Positions 51,779-62,926 are shown, counted from the first letter of the stretch. The stretch is DNA of 64,000 bases from CAZBNB01 sp964493245 (GCA_964493245.1 CAZBNB010000003.1:62001-126000); one strand, 5' to 3'. Made by a program: numbers and translations. The notes: generated by a model not told the origin, from the sequence alone.

Positions 51779-54700
51779 TTACCTCATAACAAAACCAATT
51801 TGACCCGAATATCCATATAAAGAATGAATCTGTGACTGAATATTGGGATCTGTTTGACAATAAGGAATCGTATTAACAAACTGGATAAATTGATCTAATG
51901 TAAAACCATACGGCAAATTTTCTGTGGTTGGATTGAGTAAAACGTGCTCTACAAACCCCTGTGCATATGCACCATATCGATAGGAAAAACCGTAGTCTGT
52001 TGTTGCAAAAGAAACGATTTGGAAAATGTTAGGCGTACGCAAGAGCATATGGAGAATGTACGTAGAACACCCTGATTGGACTGCTATATCAAAAAGATTA
52101 AAGCCCTTCTCAAGATCAATTGATTGGATAACTTGATTAGATTCTAATAATTCTAGAATCATTTCAGGCCAATTCAACTTGATTGCCATTTTTAGAAACG
52201 CATTATCATCCGCAGTTAAAAATTGTTGTCCGGGGAGCCTAGCCACCTTCCGAAATCGCATCATATCTTTAGAAGAAAATAAGGTTTCGAGCAATTTGTT
52301 GGACGTACAACTAATATGATATTGAAAAAAGGGTTCATGTATGAGTATCTCAAAAAACGTGTTGTATCCTTTTACACAAGCATCGCAGACCAAATCAATC
52401 AAAAAATAAGGCTCGTTTTCTAGCAAAGGCCTCGTTTGTGATAATAATGTTTTTATATTGTAAGCCGCTATGGAAGACAACGAAACGACCTGAAGCAAAG
52501 ATCTCACGAGATCATAGCGCTGATTGCCAAAAGCCGTGCTGGCTATCCGTGAAATAAAATTAAAATCTTCGTGTAGTACAATACTGGTTTCCCATAATAT
52601 TTTATATACCATTTCTGCTGGTAATGTTTTTTCAAATGTATGCATTATTAACTTTTTAGCAGAATCAACTGACAAAGGTCGGCTAATCCTAAAGAACTCA
52701 TCCAACTTGAGGAGGTTATTTTCTTGTAAAGCTGAAAAAAATATATAAATATGATGATGCATATTATCAATATTCCGATTCCCAGGGGGCATACCAGAAG
52801 GGGAAAAAACCCTGGGATCATAAGGGCTGAAAGACACAGAACTAGGGGGGCTAACCACAGGAATTTGTATATTTAATGAGGAAAGTCTAGCTTCTACAGC
52901 AACTCTAGCTGCTTCGACAAGCCTAGCTGCTTCAGCAAGCCTAGCTGCTTTAGCAATCTTAGCTGCTTCAGCAATCTTAGCTGCTTCAGCAATCTTAGCT
53001 GCTTCAGCAATCTTAGCCTCTTCAGCAATCTTAGCCTCTTCAGCAATCTTAGCCTCTTCAGCAATCTTAGCCTCNNNNNNNNNNNNNNNNNNNNNNNNNN
53101 NNNNNNNNNNNNNNNNNNNNNNNNNNNNNNNNNNNNNNNNNNNNNNNNNNNNNNNNNNNNNNNNNNNNNNNNNNCTTCAGCAATCTTAGCCTCTTCAGCA
53201 ATCTTAGCCTCTTCAGCAATCTTAGCCTCTTCAGCAAGCCTAGCCTCTTCAGCAAGCTTAGCTGCTTCAGCAAGCTTAGCTGCTTCAGCAAGCCTAGCCT
53301 CTTCAGCAATCTTAGCCTCTTCAGCAAGCCTAGCCTCTTCAGCAATCTTAGCCTCTTCAGCAATCTTAGCCTCTTCAGCAAGCCTAGCCTCTTCAGCAAG
53401 CTTAGCTGCTTCAGCAAGCTTAGCTGCTTCAGCAAGCCTAGCCTCTTCAGCAATCTTAGCCTCTTCAGCAAGCCTAGCCTCTTCAGCAAGTCTAGCTGCT
53501 TCAGCAACCTTAGCTTCTTCAGCAAGCCTAGCTGCTTCAGAGCGTTGTTGATATGATTGAAAAAGAACATAAATCTCTTGCTTATTTTCCTCGAGGGCTT
53601 GTTTTTGCCACGTCGGAAACGCATCCAATATCGTATCAGGTAATAAAGATGGCGCCTTATCTAATAATTTACTAAGAAGGGGCGCTTTACTGTCCTTAAT
53701 TAATTGAGAAATCCAAGAAAACCAAAATCCCCAAGTTTTAGAAAGTATGGTCCCCTCTTTTTCAGATATTAATACCGGTAAACGCAATAATTGGTATAAC
53801 ACATTGGGTTTATTATTCTCAACGGCTTGAAATAGTTTGAGCCAATCACCATCCGTTAATTGTAAAAATGAAGTCCAATGCTCCGGCGATTTGTATGCCT
53901 GTATATTGGTTATATTATCAATCACTTCCGATAAAAAAGAAGGTGGTCGCACACTAGATGGTTCAACCAATAAATCGGGGCATCCAGAATCAATTCCCTG
54001 CGTTGCTTTTAACGGCTCAACGCTGTGAGGAATAGGTTCCTTTATCGGTGTAATACTGTCCTGAGATGTCGCACTATCCTCATGACTTGACTCGAATTTC
54101 TTACCTGATGTCGTTTTTTTCTTTCTGGGATATCGTTTCGGATTTTGTCGATTAAAAATAGCCAGTATTTCTTCGTTATTTTGCTCCACCGCAATATCAT
54201 AAGCCGTTTTTTCATCTTTATTTTTGATGTCGGCAGTGTGTTTTTGACTAAAACACCACCGGACTAGCTCAGGTTTTTCTAATCGACAAGCAATATGCAA
54301 CAAAGAGTCTTTATTGTTATTAATTTTATTAACGTTAAACGAAAATCCATGCACAGCAGCGAAATTAACTAATAAGGAGATTCGGCTTACAGCCACTGTA
54401 TTTTCTTCTCTCAAAACTATTTTTTCAAATACATGCTTTCCAGTTGCATCAAATTGATTTAGATCTGGTTTAAAGGGTTTATCCAATCTTGAGGCTGTGG
54501 CGAAAAATCGTTCGATTGGAAACGTGTCTTTTTGATTAAGATGCTCTACCAGATGAAAGATAGGAACACCGTTTTCTTCAAAAAGGTCTTTGATCGGAAC
54601 TAAATGATACAATAAGATTATTATGATTAACTCATTATGATAATTAAGATGAGATACCTGGGGTCTTAATTTATTATCTACTTTCAAAGCAGTTGTTTTT

Positions 54701-56340
54701 AAATAATACTGGACAAAATCGAGCAACTCTTTTTGCTTTTCTTCCCCAAGATCACTCAATATTGGCTTTTTACAAAATAAATCTTGATTTTTCATAAACA
54801 AATGATCAAAACTTTCTTGAGAAAATTGCCCCCAAAAGACATCAAAAGAATGCATTCTTGTCTGAGATTCAGGCAAATATTGATTCAACAAATCATTATC
54901 AACAATAAATTTTGATAACTTGTTAGCTAATAGCCAACAGACAAAATTAACATAAGTCGATGTATTTTCAATACAAAAACGAAATTCTTTCCATTCAGTG
55001 TGGGCTAACAACCACTGAATGGCCATAAGATACTTCTCAATAAAGTCGCTAGAGAGGTTTTTGTGTATAAAAATAAGAGACATCATGTTTGAAATTGTAT
55101 ACACCACTGAAACTTCGTCCAATTCCAGAAGGTCTTCTTGATGCAGCAAATCCATCATCTCAGCGTTTTTACAGTAAATAATAATCGGATAACCGTTGTA
55201 TCTATCCCATTTTGAAAACACACTTCCGCGAGAATTAGGCTCAGCAGCAACCGTTGACGCAATCATATTTTGAGCTTGACGAGCACTAGACAAAATCATG
55301 GATAGCAATCTTGAATCACCCTGCTCAAGAGCAGAAAATAAAATAGATGGCGTCCAATCCGCTGGCGAAAAATCAGCCAATACAGTTTCAACGTAAGTGT
55401 AATGACCATGCAAAACACCGTAAATAATGGCTTTATTCTGATAGCTATCTTTGATTGTCATATCGAATAAACTGGCAATAAATTGATTAAAAAAAGAATC
55501 CGTTGGCATATCAGGTGACATTCGCGCGACGACATTTGCAACGAGGGTTTTATCTCGATTTTCTAAGAATGTACAAGCATAGTTTTTACCTACAGAATCT
55601 ATTTTTTTAATCGAAAACCAACTGGGACGCTCTTCTTGCAAAACATCAAAAATATAGATGATGAGCTCTAGCGATGTGGTATTCATTAATACGGATGACA
55701 AAACATCTTGTTGAGAAAGATCAAGCGAGCCAAAAATACGCCCATCTAGAATCAGTTGACGCAACCAGGATCGGTTCGCCCAATAAAGTGGCTCAACCCA
55801 GTTGGCGTGCACCTGACACTGAGAACGACGAAAAAAATAGATTGTGATAAACTCATCAAGAAAATTTTTTGTAAAAATAAAATGAAAAATATGGTTATAA
55901 TCGGTTTGAGACAAGTATGCATCAGGTTGAGTCAACATAACAATGGTAAAATAGGACAAGCCTTCTTCACAGAACCACTGATAAAAGCTTTCGCCATCAT
56001 GGTTGACGACATTAAAAGTAATGCCTAATTCTAGACATCTTCTGACATAATCTCCAACCGTCTTAAACCAATTGTCGAACTCCAGCGGGTAAAGAGATCT
56101 GGCTGCATAAAAAACAAAAGGAATGGGATTGAGTCTGTCCGTTTTCTCAACAAGATGTAGATTGTTTATTTTTTGAATGTCTTCTGGTGTTGGTCTAGCC
56201 GATTTTCCATCCGTTTTTACATATTTCAGCATTTTATCAAAAAGCGGATAGTATTTTTCTTTATATAATTTCTCTTCAGCATTTAATGGGCGTTTACTCT
56301 GCATCATTTTTCCAATATGTTTTCTGTCAAAAAATAACAT
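51779..56340 (-). CDS. Giant ankyrin-repeat/coiled-coil protein, candidate effector, with an assembly gap inside
   Basis: One gene, although the 100-N gap at 53075-53174 breaks the frame. The start is the ATG at 56340 (a GTG at 56343 is also in frame). About 600 residues of helical sequence are followed by two ankyrin repeats near 667-735 (DSLLHIACRLEKPELVRWC, DEKTAYDIAVEQNNEEI), a Lys-rich linker (KRYPRKKKTTSGKK), another helical part, then an Ala/Glu/Lys six-residue repeat (AEEAKI, AEEARL, AEAAKL) through the gap. The repeat runs on in frame past 52894 into SLNIQIPVVSPPSS and a 350-residue ankyrin-like C-terminal part ending at 51779. Frame and repeat phase both need a gap of 2 modulo 3. 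No signal peptide. Total about 1500 residues. Confidence 0.7.
52905..53540 (-). repeat. 18-bp coding tandem repeat with a 144-bp higher-order period
   Basis: The unit read on the plus strand is CTTCAGCAATCTTAGCCT with variants; about 20 units lie above the gap and about 10 below. Units form a fixed order of eight (for example the AAGCCTAGCCTCTTCAGCAA block begins at 53236 and again at 53380, 144 bases apart). This explains the failed assembly. Confidence 0.9.
53075..53174. other. Assembly gap of 100 N
   Basis: Exactly 100 N, a conventional placeholder for unknown length. The flanks are the same 18-bp repeat and its phase across the gap predicts a length of 17 modulo 18. Confidence 0.97.
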
Positions 56341-56577
56341 CACAAGCTTATTGATAGCACCGTATCATCTGATACAGTCGTTTCAAGGTATTAAAGCTTT
56401 TGGTGATGATAAAGAGGCATATTGTATCATAAATATGCAAATATTGGAAGTTATTTGTAAAAAATAAATACAAAAAGCCTGTGTATATAGCGCGTTAATT
56501 TTTAAGAGAATGAATACATTGCGTCATACTCAACCACGTTCTGACTGGATTTAAGGCATTACGATGATAAGAGGTCC

Positions 56578-57303
56578 TTAATCAACGCTGCTTAGATAAA
56601 TATCAAAACGAATCGTTTTCCCATGGATGCTGCTATTAGGTTTGAGTAAAGGTGGCTGGTGTTCAGGCCATTTAACAACCACACGATGATGCGCACGTTG
56701 GCGAGCAAGTTCAATGAGTGGTAAAACATCCATATCGGGGCCGATCAAATGTTGCAAAATTTGCATGTCTTTTTTTACCAGTGCCGATTTTTGACGTGCT
56801 GGGTGCATGGGATCAAGATAAATAACATCGGGATAATCATGTGTCAGGGTTTGTAAGTAATCAAACGCTTGGGTGTGTAACAAAGATAAACTACCAAATA
56901 GCGAAGGCGGTTGAAATCGGCAAAGACCATCTTGCAATAAAGCGCCCATCACAGGATTCCGCTCTAACATTAAAACGTCAGCACCCAAATGCGCGAGAAT
57001 AATGGCGTCGCGCCCCCACCCGGCAGTCGCGTCTATCACGCGTAGATTGGACTGAGGTTGGCAGGCTTTTACCAAGCCTTGTTGTTTTCCTGCACGAGAA
57101 CGCTTTAACCATTGAGGATCTTGAAAATCGACCCAAAGCGGCGAGAAACCATCAACCAAGAGTTCTAAACGATCAGGAGTCAGGTTTAACCTTGGTAAAA
57201 CCTGTTCATCAAGATAAAAACCATACGTATCCATTAACTGCTGCGCGTCTGATACCAAAGTAGGTGATGCCACACTCAAAGGAAAAGACAGCGCATTGCT
57301 CAT
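56578..57303 (-). CDS. rsmJ: 16S rRNA (guanine-1516-N2)-methyltransferase RsmJ
   Basis: SAM-dependent methyltransferase acting on the small subunit rRNA. LRVIDATAGWGRDAIILAHLGADVLMLERNP is the SAM site, and YLDPMHPARQKSALVKKDMQ the N-P-P-[FY]-like motif region of this family. 241 aa is normal. Three bases after glyS, likely last in the dsbA-glyQ-glyS-rsmJ run. Confidence 0.93.
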   Translation of the reverse strand: MSNALSFPLSVASPTLVSDAQQLMDTYGFYLDEQVLPRLNLTPDRLELLVDGFSPLWVDFQDPQWLKRSRAGKQQGLVKACQPQSNLRVIDATAGWGRDAIILAHLGADVLMLERNPVMGALLQDGLCRFQPPSLFGSLSLLHTQAFDYLQTLTHDYPDVIYLDPMHPARQKSALVKKDMQILQHLIGPDMDVLPLIELARQRAHHRVVVKWPEHQPPLLKPNSSIHGKTIRFDIYLSSVD

Positions 57304-57306
57304 GAT

Positions 57307-59475
57307 TTAGATTTGTTTTAATTTGGATAAACTGGCACGCGTGAGCTGGTTACTGGGTTGTGGCGCGCTGACTAAATTAGCTAATTGAGAAATATCCGCA
57401 ACACCCTGCAAAATATGCTGTAAGCGTACCAAAATATTCAAGCGATTTTGCTTAACAGCCACATCATCAACCATCACCATGACTTGATCAAAAAAAGCAT
57501 CAACCGGCGTTTTAAGTGTTGCTAGCGCCGTCAGAATAGCATGATACTGCCCTGCGACGTATTCAGGCTCGACCACTTTTTCAATGTGTTTAATTTGATC
57601 ATACAAAGCACGTTCAGCTGGCTCTGTAAGCAAGCTTGATTGTATTTTTTTTGACTTCGGTAGATCAGATTCCGCTGTTTGTGACAAAATATTGCTCACG
57701 CGTTTACAAGCCTGAGACAAAGCGGCCGCTTCCGGTAATTTCACAAACTCTAGCAGCGCACGAAGGCGTTTATCTAAATCATATAACCATTCATCTTGTC
57801 GTGCACGTACTGCATAAATAATCTCAAGTGCAATTCCCTGACTTTGGTAATAAGATTGCAAACGCTCGAGAATAAATGTTTTTAATTCTGTATTTAAAAC
57901 CGCCGGAGAAACAGTCAGTTGTTCGTTAAATAAATGCCTTGTGGTATCAATCAATGCAGACAACGTTAATTGGACTGGATTTTTAACCAACATTCTCACT
58001 AATGCCAACGCATGACGTCGTAGCTTAAATGGGTCTTTCACCCCAGTTGGTTTTTGACCAATTCCCCAAAAACCAACCAAGGTATCCAGACGATCAACCA
58101 ACGACAGTGCTGTTCCTAGAGAAGAGCTAGGCAGAGTATCGGTCGCAAACTTGGGTAAATATTGCTCGTGTAATGCCGAAGCAACCGGTGTCGACTCACC
58201 ATTTGCAAGAGCATAATAATACCCCATTAAACCTTGTAATTCGGGAAATTCACCAACCATACCAGTCAGCAAATCACATTTAGATAACAACACGGCACGC
58301 TGCGCTTCATCTGCATTCAGATTAAAGGCATGTTGTAACGCATCCATTAAAACGGCCATACGGGCTGTTTTATCTGCCAGGCTCCCTAAACGAACTTGAA
58401 ACACCACTTTTTCAGTTGCTGGCAGATATTCTGTGAGTGGCTTCTTTAAATCTTGTTGATAGAAAAACGCCGCGTCGCTTAAACGCGCACGCATCACTTT
58501 TTCATTACCTAAAACCACTTGTTGTGGATGCCGACTTTCTATATTGCTGACCGTGATAAAGTGCGGACTTAATTGACCAGATGCATCTTGTAGTGCAAAG
58601 CATTTTTGATGTGATTGCATCGCTGCAATCAAGGCTTCAGCTGGCACAGACAAAAAAGACGCATCGAAAGAAACCATGAGTGCTTTGGGCCACTCAACAA
58701 TAGAGGTTACCTCATCGAGCAAATCATCAGGAATAATGGCTTGCAAATGATGCTCACTGGCAATCGCTTCTACTTGTTGACGAATGGCTTGACGACGCTT
58801 TGCAAAATCAGCGAACACATAAGCATCTGCGAGTAAAGATTCGTACAAACAAGGGACGGGAATAGCTACTGTCTTTGGATAATGGAACCGATGCCCGTAA
58901 CTAAGATTGCCTGCCTTCACGCCTAGAATGTCGCCTTCAATAACAGCATCACCATACAATAAAACAGCCCAATGTACCGGACGCACGAACTCATGATCAC
59001 CATTACCCCAGCGCATCGATTTAGCGATAGGCAATGCATCGACAGCCTCTTGGATCATGGGTAATAACAAATCACGCGTCAACAAACCAGGCTGAGTCGT
59101 TTCATAAAACCACCACTCGCCCTTTTCTGTTTTCATGCGCTTAAGCGTTTTGATTTCAACGCCACACGATTTTGCAAAACCCAATAAAGCTTGAGAAGGC
59201 TGCGCTGTTTTGTCCTGCGGCAAGACCGCTGGACCACGTCGCGAAATCATTTGTATGGGTTGTTGTGCTGCCACTTCATGTAATAAAACAGCCAAACGTC
59301 TGGGCGTGGCAAATGTTCGCACCTGACCGTGTGCGATGCCTAATTTACTGAGTTGATTGACAATATGATTCGCCAACGCTTCGGGCAATGGCTTCACTGC
59401 ACCAGAAGGAAGCTCTTCGGTACCTATTTCAATCAATAAATCATGCGACTTCGATTTTACTTTCAACTTGTTCAT
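57307..59475 (-). CDS. glyS: Glycyl-tRNA synthetase beta subunit
   Basis: The tRNA-recognising subunit of the bacterial alpha2beta2 GlyRS. LLIEIGTEELPSGAVKP at the start, FATPRRLAVLL, and DRLDTLVGFWGIGQKPTGVKDPFKLRRHALALVR in the HD-like part are diagnostic. 722 aa is slightly long but normal. Overlaps glyQ by 35 bases. Confidence 0.97.
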   Translation of the reverse strand: MNKLKVKSKSHDLLIEIGTEELPSGAVKPLPEALANHIVNQLSKLGIAHGQVRTFATPRRLAVLLHEVAAQQPIQMISRRGPAVLPQDKTAQPSQALLGFAKSCGVEIKTLKRMKTEKGEWWFYETTQPGLLTRDLLLPMIQEAVDALPIAKSMRWGNGDHEFVRPVHWAVLLYGDAVIEGDILGVKAGNLSYGHRFHYPKTVAIPVPCLYESLLADAYVFADFAKRRQAIRQQVEAIASEHHLQAIIPDDLLDEVTSIVEWPKALMVSFDASFLSVPAEALIAAMQSHQKCFALQDASGQLSPHFITVSNIESRHPQQVVLGNEKVMRARLSDAAFFYQQDLKKPLTEYLPATEKVVFQVRLGSLADKTARMAVLMDALQHAFNLNADEAQRAVLLSKCDLLTGMVGEFPELQGLMGYYYALANGESTPVASALHEQYLPKFATDTLPSSSLGTALSLVDRLDTLVGFWGIGQKPTGVKDPFKLRRHALALVRMLVKNPVQLTLSALIDTTRHLFNEQLTVSPAVLNTELKTFILERLQSYYQSQGIALEIIYAVRARQDEWLYDLDKRLRALLEFVKLPEAAALSQACKRVSNILSQTAESDLPKSKKIQSSLLTEPAERALYDQIKHIEKVVEPEYVAGQYHAILTALATLKTPVDAFFDQVMVMVDDVAVKQNRLNILVRLQHILQGVADISQLANLVSAPQPSNQLTRASLSKLKQI

Positions 59476-60325
59476 AATACGTCTGGGCTACTGCTCTCGA
59501 TAATTCGCGAACGCGCAAAATATATCGTTGGCGTTCAGTGACCGATATGGCGCGTCGTGCATCTAATAAGTTAAACACATGAGAAGCCTTGATCACCATC
59601 TCATATGCGGGTAAGGGTAATTGTAAATCAATTAACTTCTGTGCTTCTGCTTCATAATAATCAAACTGGCTAAACAAGGCATCTACATTTGCATGCTCAA
59701 AGTTATAAGCAGATTGTTGTATTTCGTTCTCTAAAAACACATCGCCGTATGTGACGATACCATGTACCGTATTCGCCCAAGGCATATCAAAAAAACTTTT
59801 AACACCTAATAAAGACATAGCCAACCGCTCTAAGCCATAAGTCAATTCACCCGTGATTGGTTTGCAAGGAATACCACCCACTTGCTGAAAGTAAGTAAAT
59901 TGCGATACTTCCATGCCATTTTGCCAAACTTCCCAACCCAATCCCCATGCGCCGAGTGTAGGTGACTCCCAATTGTCTTCAACAAAACGAATATCATCGG
60001 TGAGTGGATCAATACCCAATGCGCGTAACGAATCAAGGTATTTATCTTGAATGTCTAAGGGAGATGGCTTCAAGACCACTTGAAATTGATAATAATGCTG
60101 CACTCGGTTTGGATTTTCGCCGTAGCGACCATCCGTTGGGCGCCTTGAGGGCTGAACATAAGCAGCCGCCCATGGTTTAGATCCAATAGCACGCAAAAAA
60201 GTAGCTGGATGGAATGTACCAGCTCCCACTTCCATATCAAACGGCTGTAAGATCAAACAACCCTGCTTCGCCCAAAAGGCTTGCAGAGTCAGAATGATAT
60301 CTTGAAAGGTATTGGGTTTTATCAT
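59441..60325 (-). CDS. glyQ: Glycyl-tRNA synthetase alpha subunit
   Basis: Catalytic subunit; TFQDIILTLQAFWAKQGCLILQPFDMEVGAGTFHPATFLRAIG, PTDGRYGENPNRVQHYYQFQV and GLERLAMSLLGV are characteristic. I use the ATG at 60325 (294 aa); a TTG just upstream is not needed. Starts 4 bases after the stop of the DsbA-like gene. Confidence 0.97.
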   Translation of the reverse strand: MIKPNTFQDIILTLQAFWAKQGCLILQPFDMEVGAGTFHPATFLRAIGSKPWAAAYVQPSRRPTDGRYGENPNRVQHYYQFQVVLKPSPLDIQDKYLDSLRALGIDPLTDDIRFVEDNWESPTLGAWGLGWEVWQNGMEVSQFTYFQQVGGIPCKPITGELTYGLERLAMSLLGVKSFFDMPWANTVHGIVTYGDVFLENEIQQSAYNFEHANVDALFSQFDYYEAEAQKLIDLQLPLPAYEMVIKASHVFNLLDARRAISVTERQRYILRVRELSRAVAQTYYEQVESKIEVA

Positions 60326-60329
60326 CAAA

Positions 60330-61115
60330 CTACTTTCCTGCTGCCTTTGTTACCATATCTTGTAGTGATTGAACAGAAGCTGCGCCTGGAATAAACGCAA
60401 TGTCGCTATTCGCTTTAAACTCGCCATTCGGTGTTGCCAAAACCACAAAAGCAGGGGTTCCCATGAGGCGCATTTTTTCAGCTAAATTGCGGTTAGAAAG
60501 CAACACGTCATTGACGACTTTGCTATCCATATCTGCTTTCAGTTTTGTCATGTTCAAACCAGCATTTTTTGCGATCTCCATGAGTTTTTCTTCGCTTAAA
60601 TGGCCACCTGATTTAAACAACGCTTCTTGCACTTTAAAATACTGATTTGGACCTTGCATTGCAGCAGCAATCGCTAATTTAGAAGCCATTTCAGAATCTT
60701 TACCAAAAATAGGGAACTCTTTATAAACAACGCGCAGGTTAGGATTTTTCGCAATCAATTCATTGATAACAGGCTTCATTTTAATACAATGACCGCAATA
60801 ATAATCAAAGAACTCAACCAAGGTTACATTGCCTTTTGCATTACCAGCAACGGTTAAAGAGCCTGCAATTAATTCTTTTGCATTAGCATTAATCGCTGTT
60901 TTAGCACTTGCTTGCATTTCTTGTTGTTGTTTCATTTGCAATGCTTGAGATGCTTCAACAAGAACCTCTGGGTTTTTAACCAAATATTCACGAATAATTT
61001 TTTCGATCTGCTTTTTGTTTTCAGCACACACAGGCGCTGTTTTTGTATCGGCGAAGGTCGTTGAGCTGCTCAACGCTGCAACCAATGCTGTAGTCAGGAA
61101 TAAATGTCGTTTCAC
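60330..61115 (-). CDS. DsbA-family thiol oxidoreductase (Com1/DsbA2-like)
   Basis: A signal peptide ends near TTFADT. An N-terminal helical segment (IEKIIREYLVKNPEVLVEASQALQ) typical of the Com1/DsbA2 branch leads into the thioredoxin fold with active site CGHC in FFDYYCGHCIKMKP and cis-Pro in MGTPAFVV. 261 aa fits. In Legionella the DsbA2 branch folds disulfide-containing parts of the Dot/Icm system; in Coxiella Com1 is an immunodominant surface antigen. DsbD encoded in this window would be the natural reductant if it works as an isomerase. Confidence 0.88.
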   Translation of the reverse strand: MKRHLFLTTALVAALSSSTTFADTKTAPVCAENKKQIEKIIREYLVKNPEVLVEASQALQMKQQQEMQASAKTAINANAKELIAGSLTVAGNAKGNVTLVEFFDYYCGHCIKMKPVINELIAKNPNLRVVYKEFPIFGKDSEMASKLAIAAAMQGPNQYFKVQEALFKSGGHLSEEKLMEIAKNAGLNMTKLKADMDSKVVNDVLLSNRNLAEKMRLMGTPAFVVLATPNGEFKANSDIAFIPGAASVQSLQDMVTKAAGK

Positions 61116-61285
61116 CTTAAGCTCCTTGATTTAACCGACGAATAAGGGACTGAACGTAACATGAGAGGCGATAAAGTGTCAATAGAAACACGCTAGGTTA
61201 CCTCAAGACAACGCAACGTTTTACTGGTTGATTTATCCATTTTTTTAAGTAATTCTTGTCTTAAATTAGTGTGTGAAGGATGATC

Positions 61286-62926
61286 ATGTCCGAAATCAGT
61301 ATTGCCCAATATTTGCTTGATCGACTCGCCGAATTACGTATCTCAAATATATTTGGTGTTCCTGGGGATTATAATTTAGATTTGATGGATCATGTCTTAC
61401 AGGATAAGCGGTTTGATTGGATCGGAAATTGTAACGAATTAAACGCCGCTTATGCTGCAGATGGTTACGCCCGCGTACGTGGCATGGCTGCCGTCATCAC
61501 GACGTTTGGTGTCGGTGAGCTCAGCGCTATCAATGGGATTGCTGGTAGCTACGCTGAACGAGTCCCGGTCGTACATATCGTTGGCTCTCCTGCAACCACC
61601 CTGACGCAAACCAATGCGATTCAACACCATACATTGGGTAATACGCATTTTTCTGTTTTTCGTGAAATCTATCACACATTCTGTGAAGTTGCTTTTATTT
61701 TAGATGATCTGGCCACCGCCGCCTCATTGATTGATGATGCACTGGTACAATGCTGGCTTAAAAAACGTCCTGTTTATTTGAGCTTACCCAGCAATTTAGT
61801 CAACGCGACCGTGCAAAAGCCAACAACACGGCTACATTTACAGTATCCAAACACGGATGCCGGTGTACTTGAGAAAGTGAGTCTACTCATTAGCGGTCTC
61901 ATTTGCCAAGCACAATCACCGATGGTTCTGGCAGACACCAGTGTTACGGCTTATGGTATGCGCGCTTTATTGACTGCTTTTTTGCAGCAAACACAGATTC
62001 CCTGTGCCACCATGAATATGAGCCAAGGTATTTTTAATGAATCTTATCCTCATTTTTTAGGCATGTATGCGGGGAAATTTAGTAGCTCTGGTGTAGAAAA
62101 ATACTTAGAAACAGCCGATTGTTTGATTTGCTTTGGTGCGTTGCGCCCTGATTTTCATTCAGGTTTATTGACAGCCCCATTAGAAGACAAAACCGTCATT
62201 GAAATTCACTTCGATCATGTGGTTATTGATGAAACAACTTATCAGGACATTTATTTTGATGCATTATTACCAACGCTCACGAAAGCACTAACCCAGTATC
62301 ATTACACTAATCACTTTAAGCGACCAACTAGCAAGACACCTACCACACCGAAAGACATTATCAATCAACATGATTTCTGGCAAAGATTATCTACCTTTCT
62401 TCAGCCACAAGATATACTGCTAGCAGATATTGGCACCCCCATTTTTGGGTTATTAGGAATATCTCTTCCTGATGATATCACCGTGATTACACAACCCTTA
62501 TGGGCATCGATTGGCTATACATTACCAGCTGGCTTAGGGGCTGCTTTAGCCGATAAAACACGCCGCACATTGATTATTATCGGTGATGGCGCACTACAAA
62601 CCACCGCTCAAGAGTTTTCCAGTATCATGCGTCATGGTTTAAACACCATGGTCTTCATATTAGATAATAATGGTTATAGTATTGAGCGTGCGATTCATGA
62701 GCCTGATTTAGATTACAATGATATCCACCCTTGGGATTATCAAACATTGCCTCACGTGTTTGGAAAAAATGTTTATACCGCTTTGATAAACACCTGCGCT
62801 GAGTTAGAAAAAGAGCTAACACATTCGCACACCATCACAGACAAAGTCTGTGTGCTGCAAATTAAGCTTCACCCAAACGATTATCCCGATGTTTTATTAA
62901 GCTTAAGGCGTGCTGTCATTAAATAA
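61286..62926 (+). CDS. Pyruvate/indolepyruvate decarboxylase (ThDP-dependent)
   Basis: Non-oxidative 2-oxo-acid decarboxylase. GVPGDYNLDLMDH with catalytic Glu in NCNELNAAYAADGYAR, the adjacent histidines in IQHHTLGN, the cofactor motif GDGALQTTAQEFSS to FILDNNGYSIER are all present. 546 aa. The ATG at 61286 has GAAGGA 5 bases upstream; the ATG at 61280 overlaps that site. Which oxo-acid is used cannot be told. The last 46 bases overlap the end of convergent gshB. Confidence 0.9.
   Translation: MSEISIAQYLLDRLAELRISNIFGVPGDYNLDLMDHVLQDKRFDWIGNCNELNAAYAADGYARVRGMAAVITTFGVGELSAINGIAGSYAERVPVVHIVGSPATTLTQTNAIQHHTLGNTHFSVFREIYHTFCEVAFILDDLATAASLIDDALVQCWLKKRPVYLSLPSNLVNATVQKPTTRLHLQYPNTDAGVLEKVSLLISGLICQAQSPMVLADTSVTAYGMRALLTAFLQQTQIPCATMNMSQGIFNESYPHFLGMYAGKFSSSGVEKYLETADCLICFGALRPDFHSGLLTAPLEDKTVIEIHFDHVVIDETTYQDIYFDALLPTLTKALTQYHYTNHFKRPTSKTPTTPKDIINQHDFWQRLSTFLQPQDILLADIGTPIFGLLGISLPDDITVITQPLWASIGYTLPAGLGAALADKTRRTLIIIGDGALQTTAQEFSSIMRHGLNTMVFILDNNGYSIERAIHEPDLDYNDIHPWDYQTLPHVFGKNVYTALINTCAELEKELTHSHTITDKVCVLQIKLHPNDYPDVLLSLRRAVIK

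Noticed and set aside
52894..53074. LLKRLRLLKQ tail attached to the long ORF after the N gap
   Set aside because: Artefact of the 100-N placeholder; the correct frame continues as Ala/Glu/Lys repeats into the C-terminal part.
53067..53624. Leu/Lys/Arg repeat ORF on the minus strand
   Set aside because: It is the +1 reading of the 18-bp Ala/Glu/Lys repeat and exists only because the unit is a multiple of three and stop-free in more than one frame.
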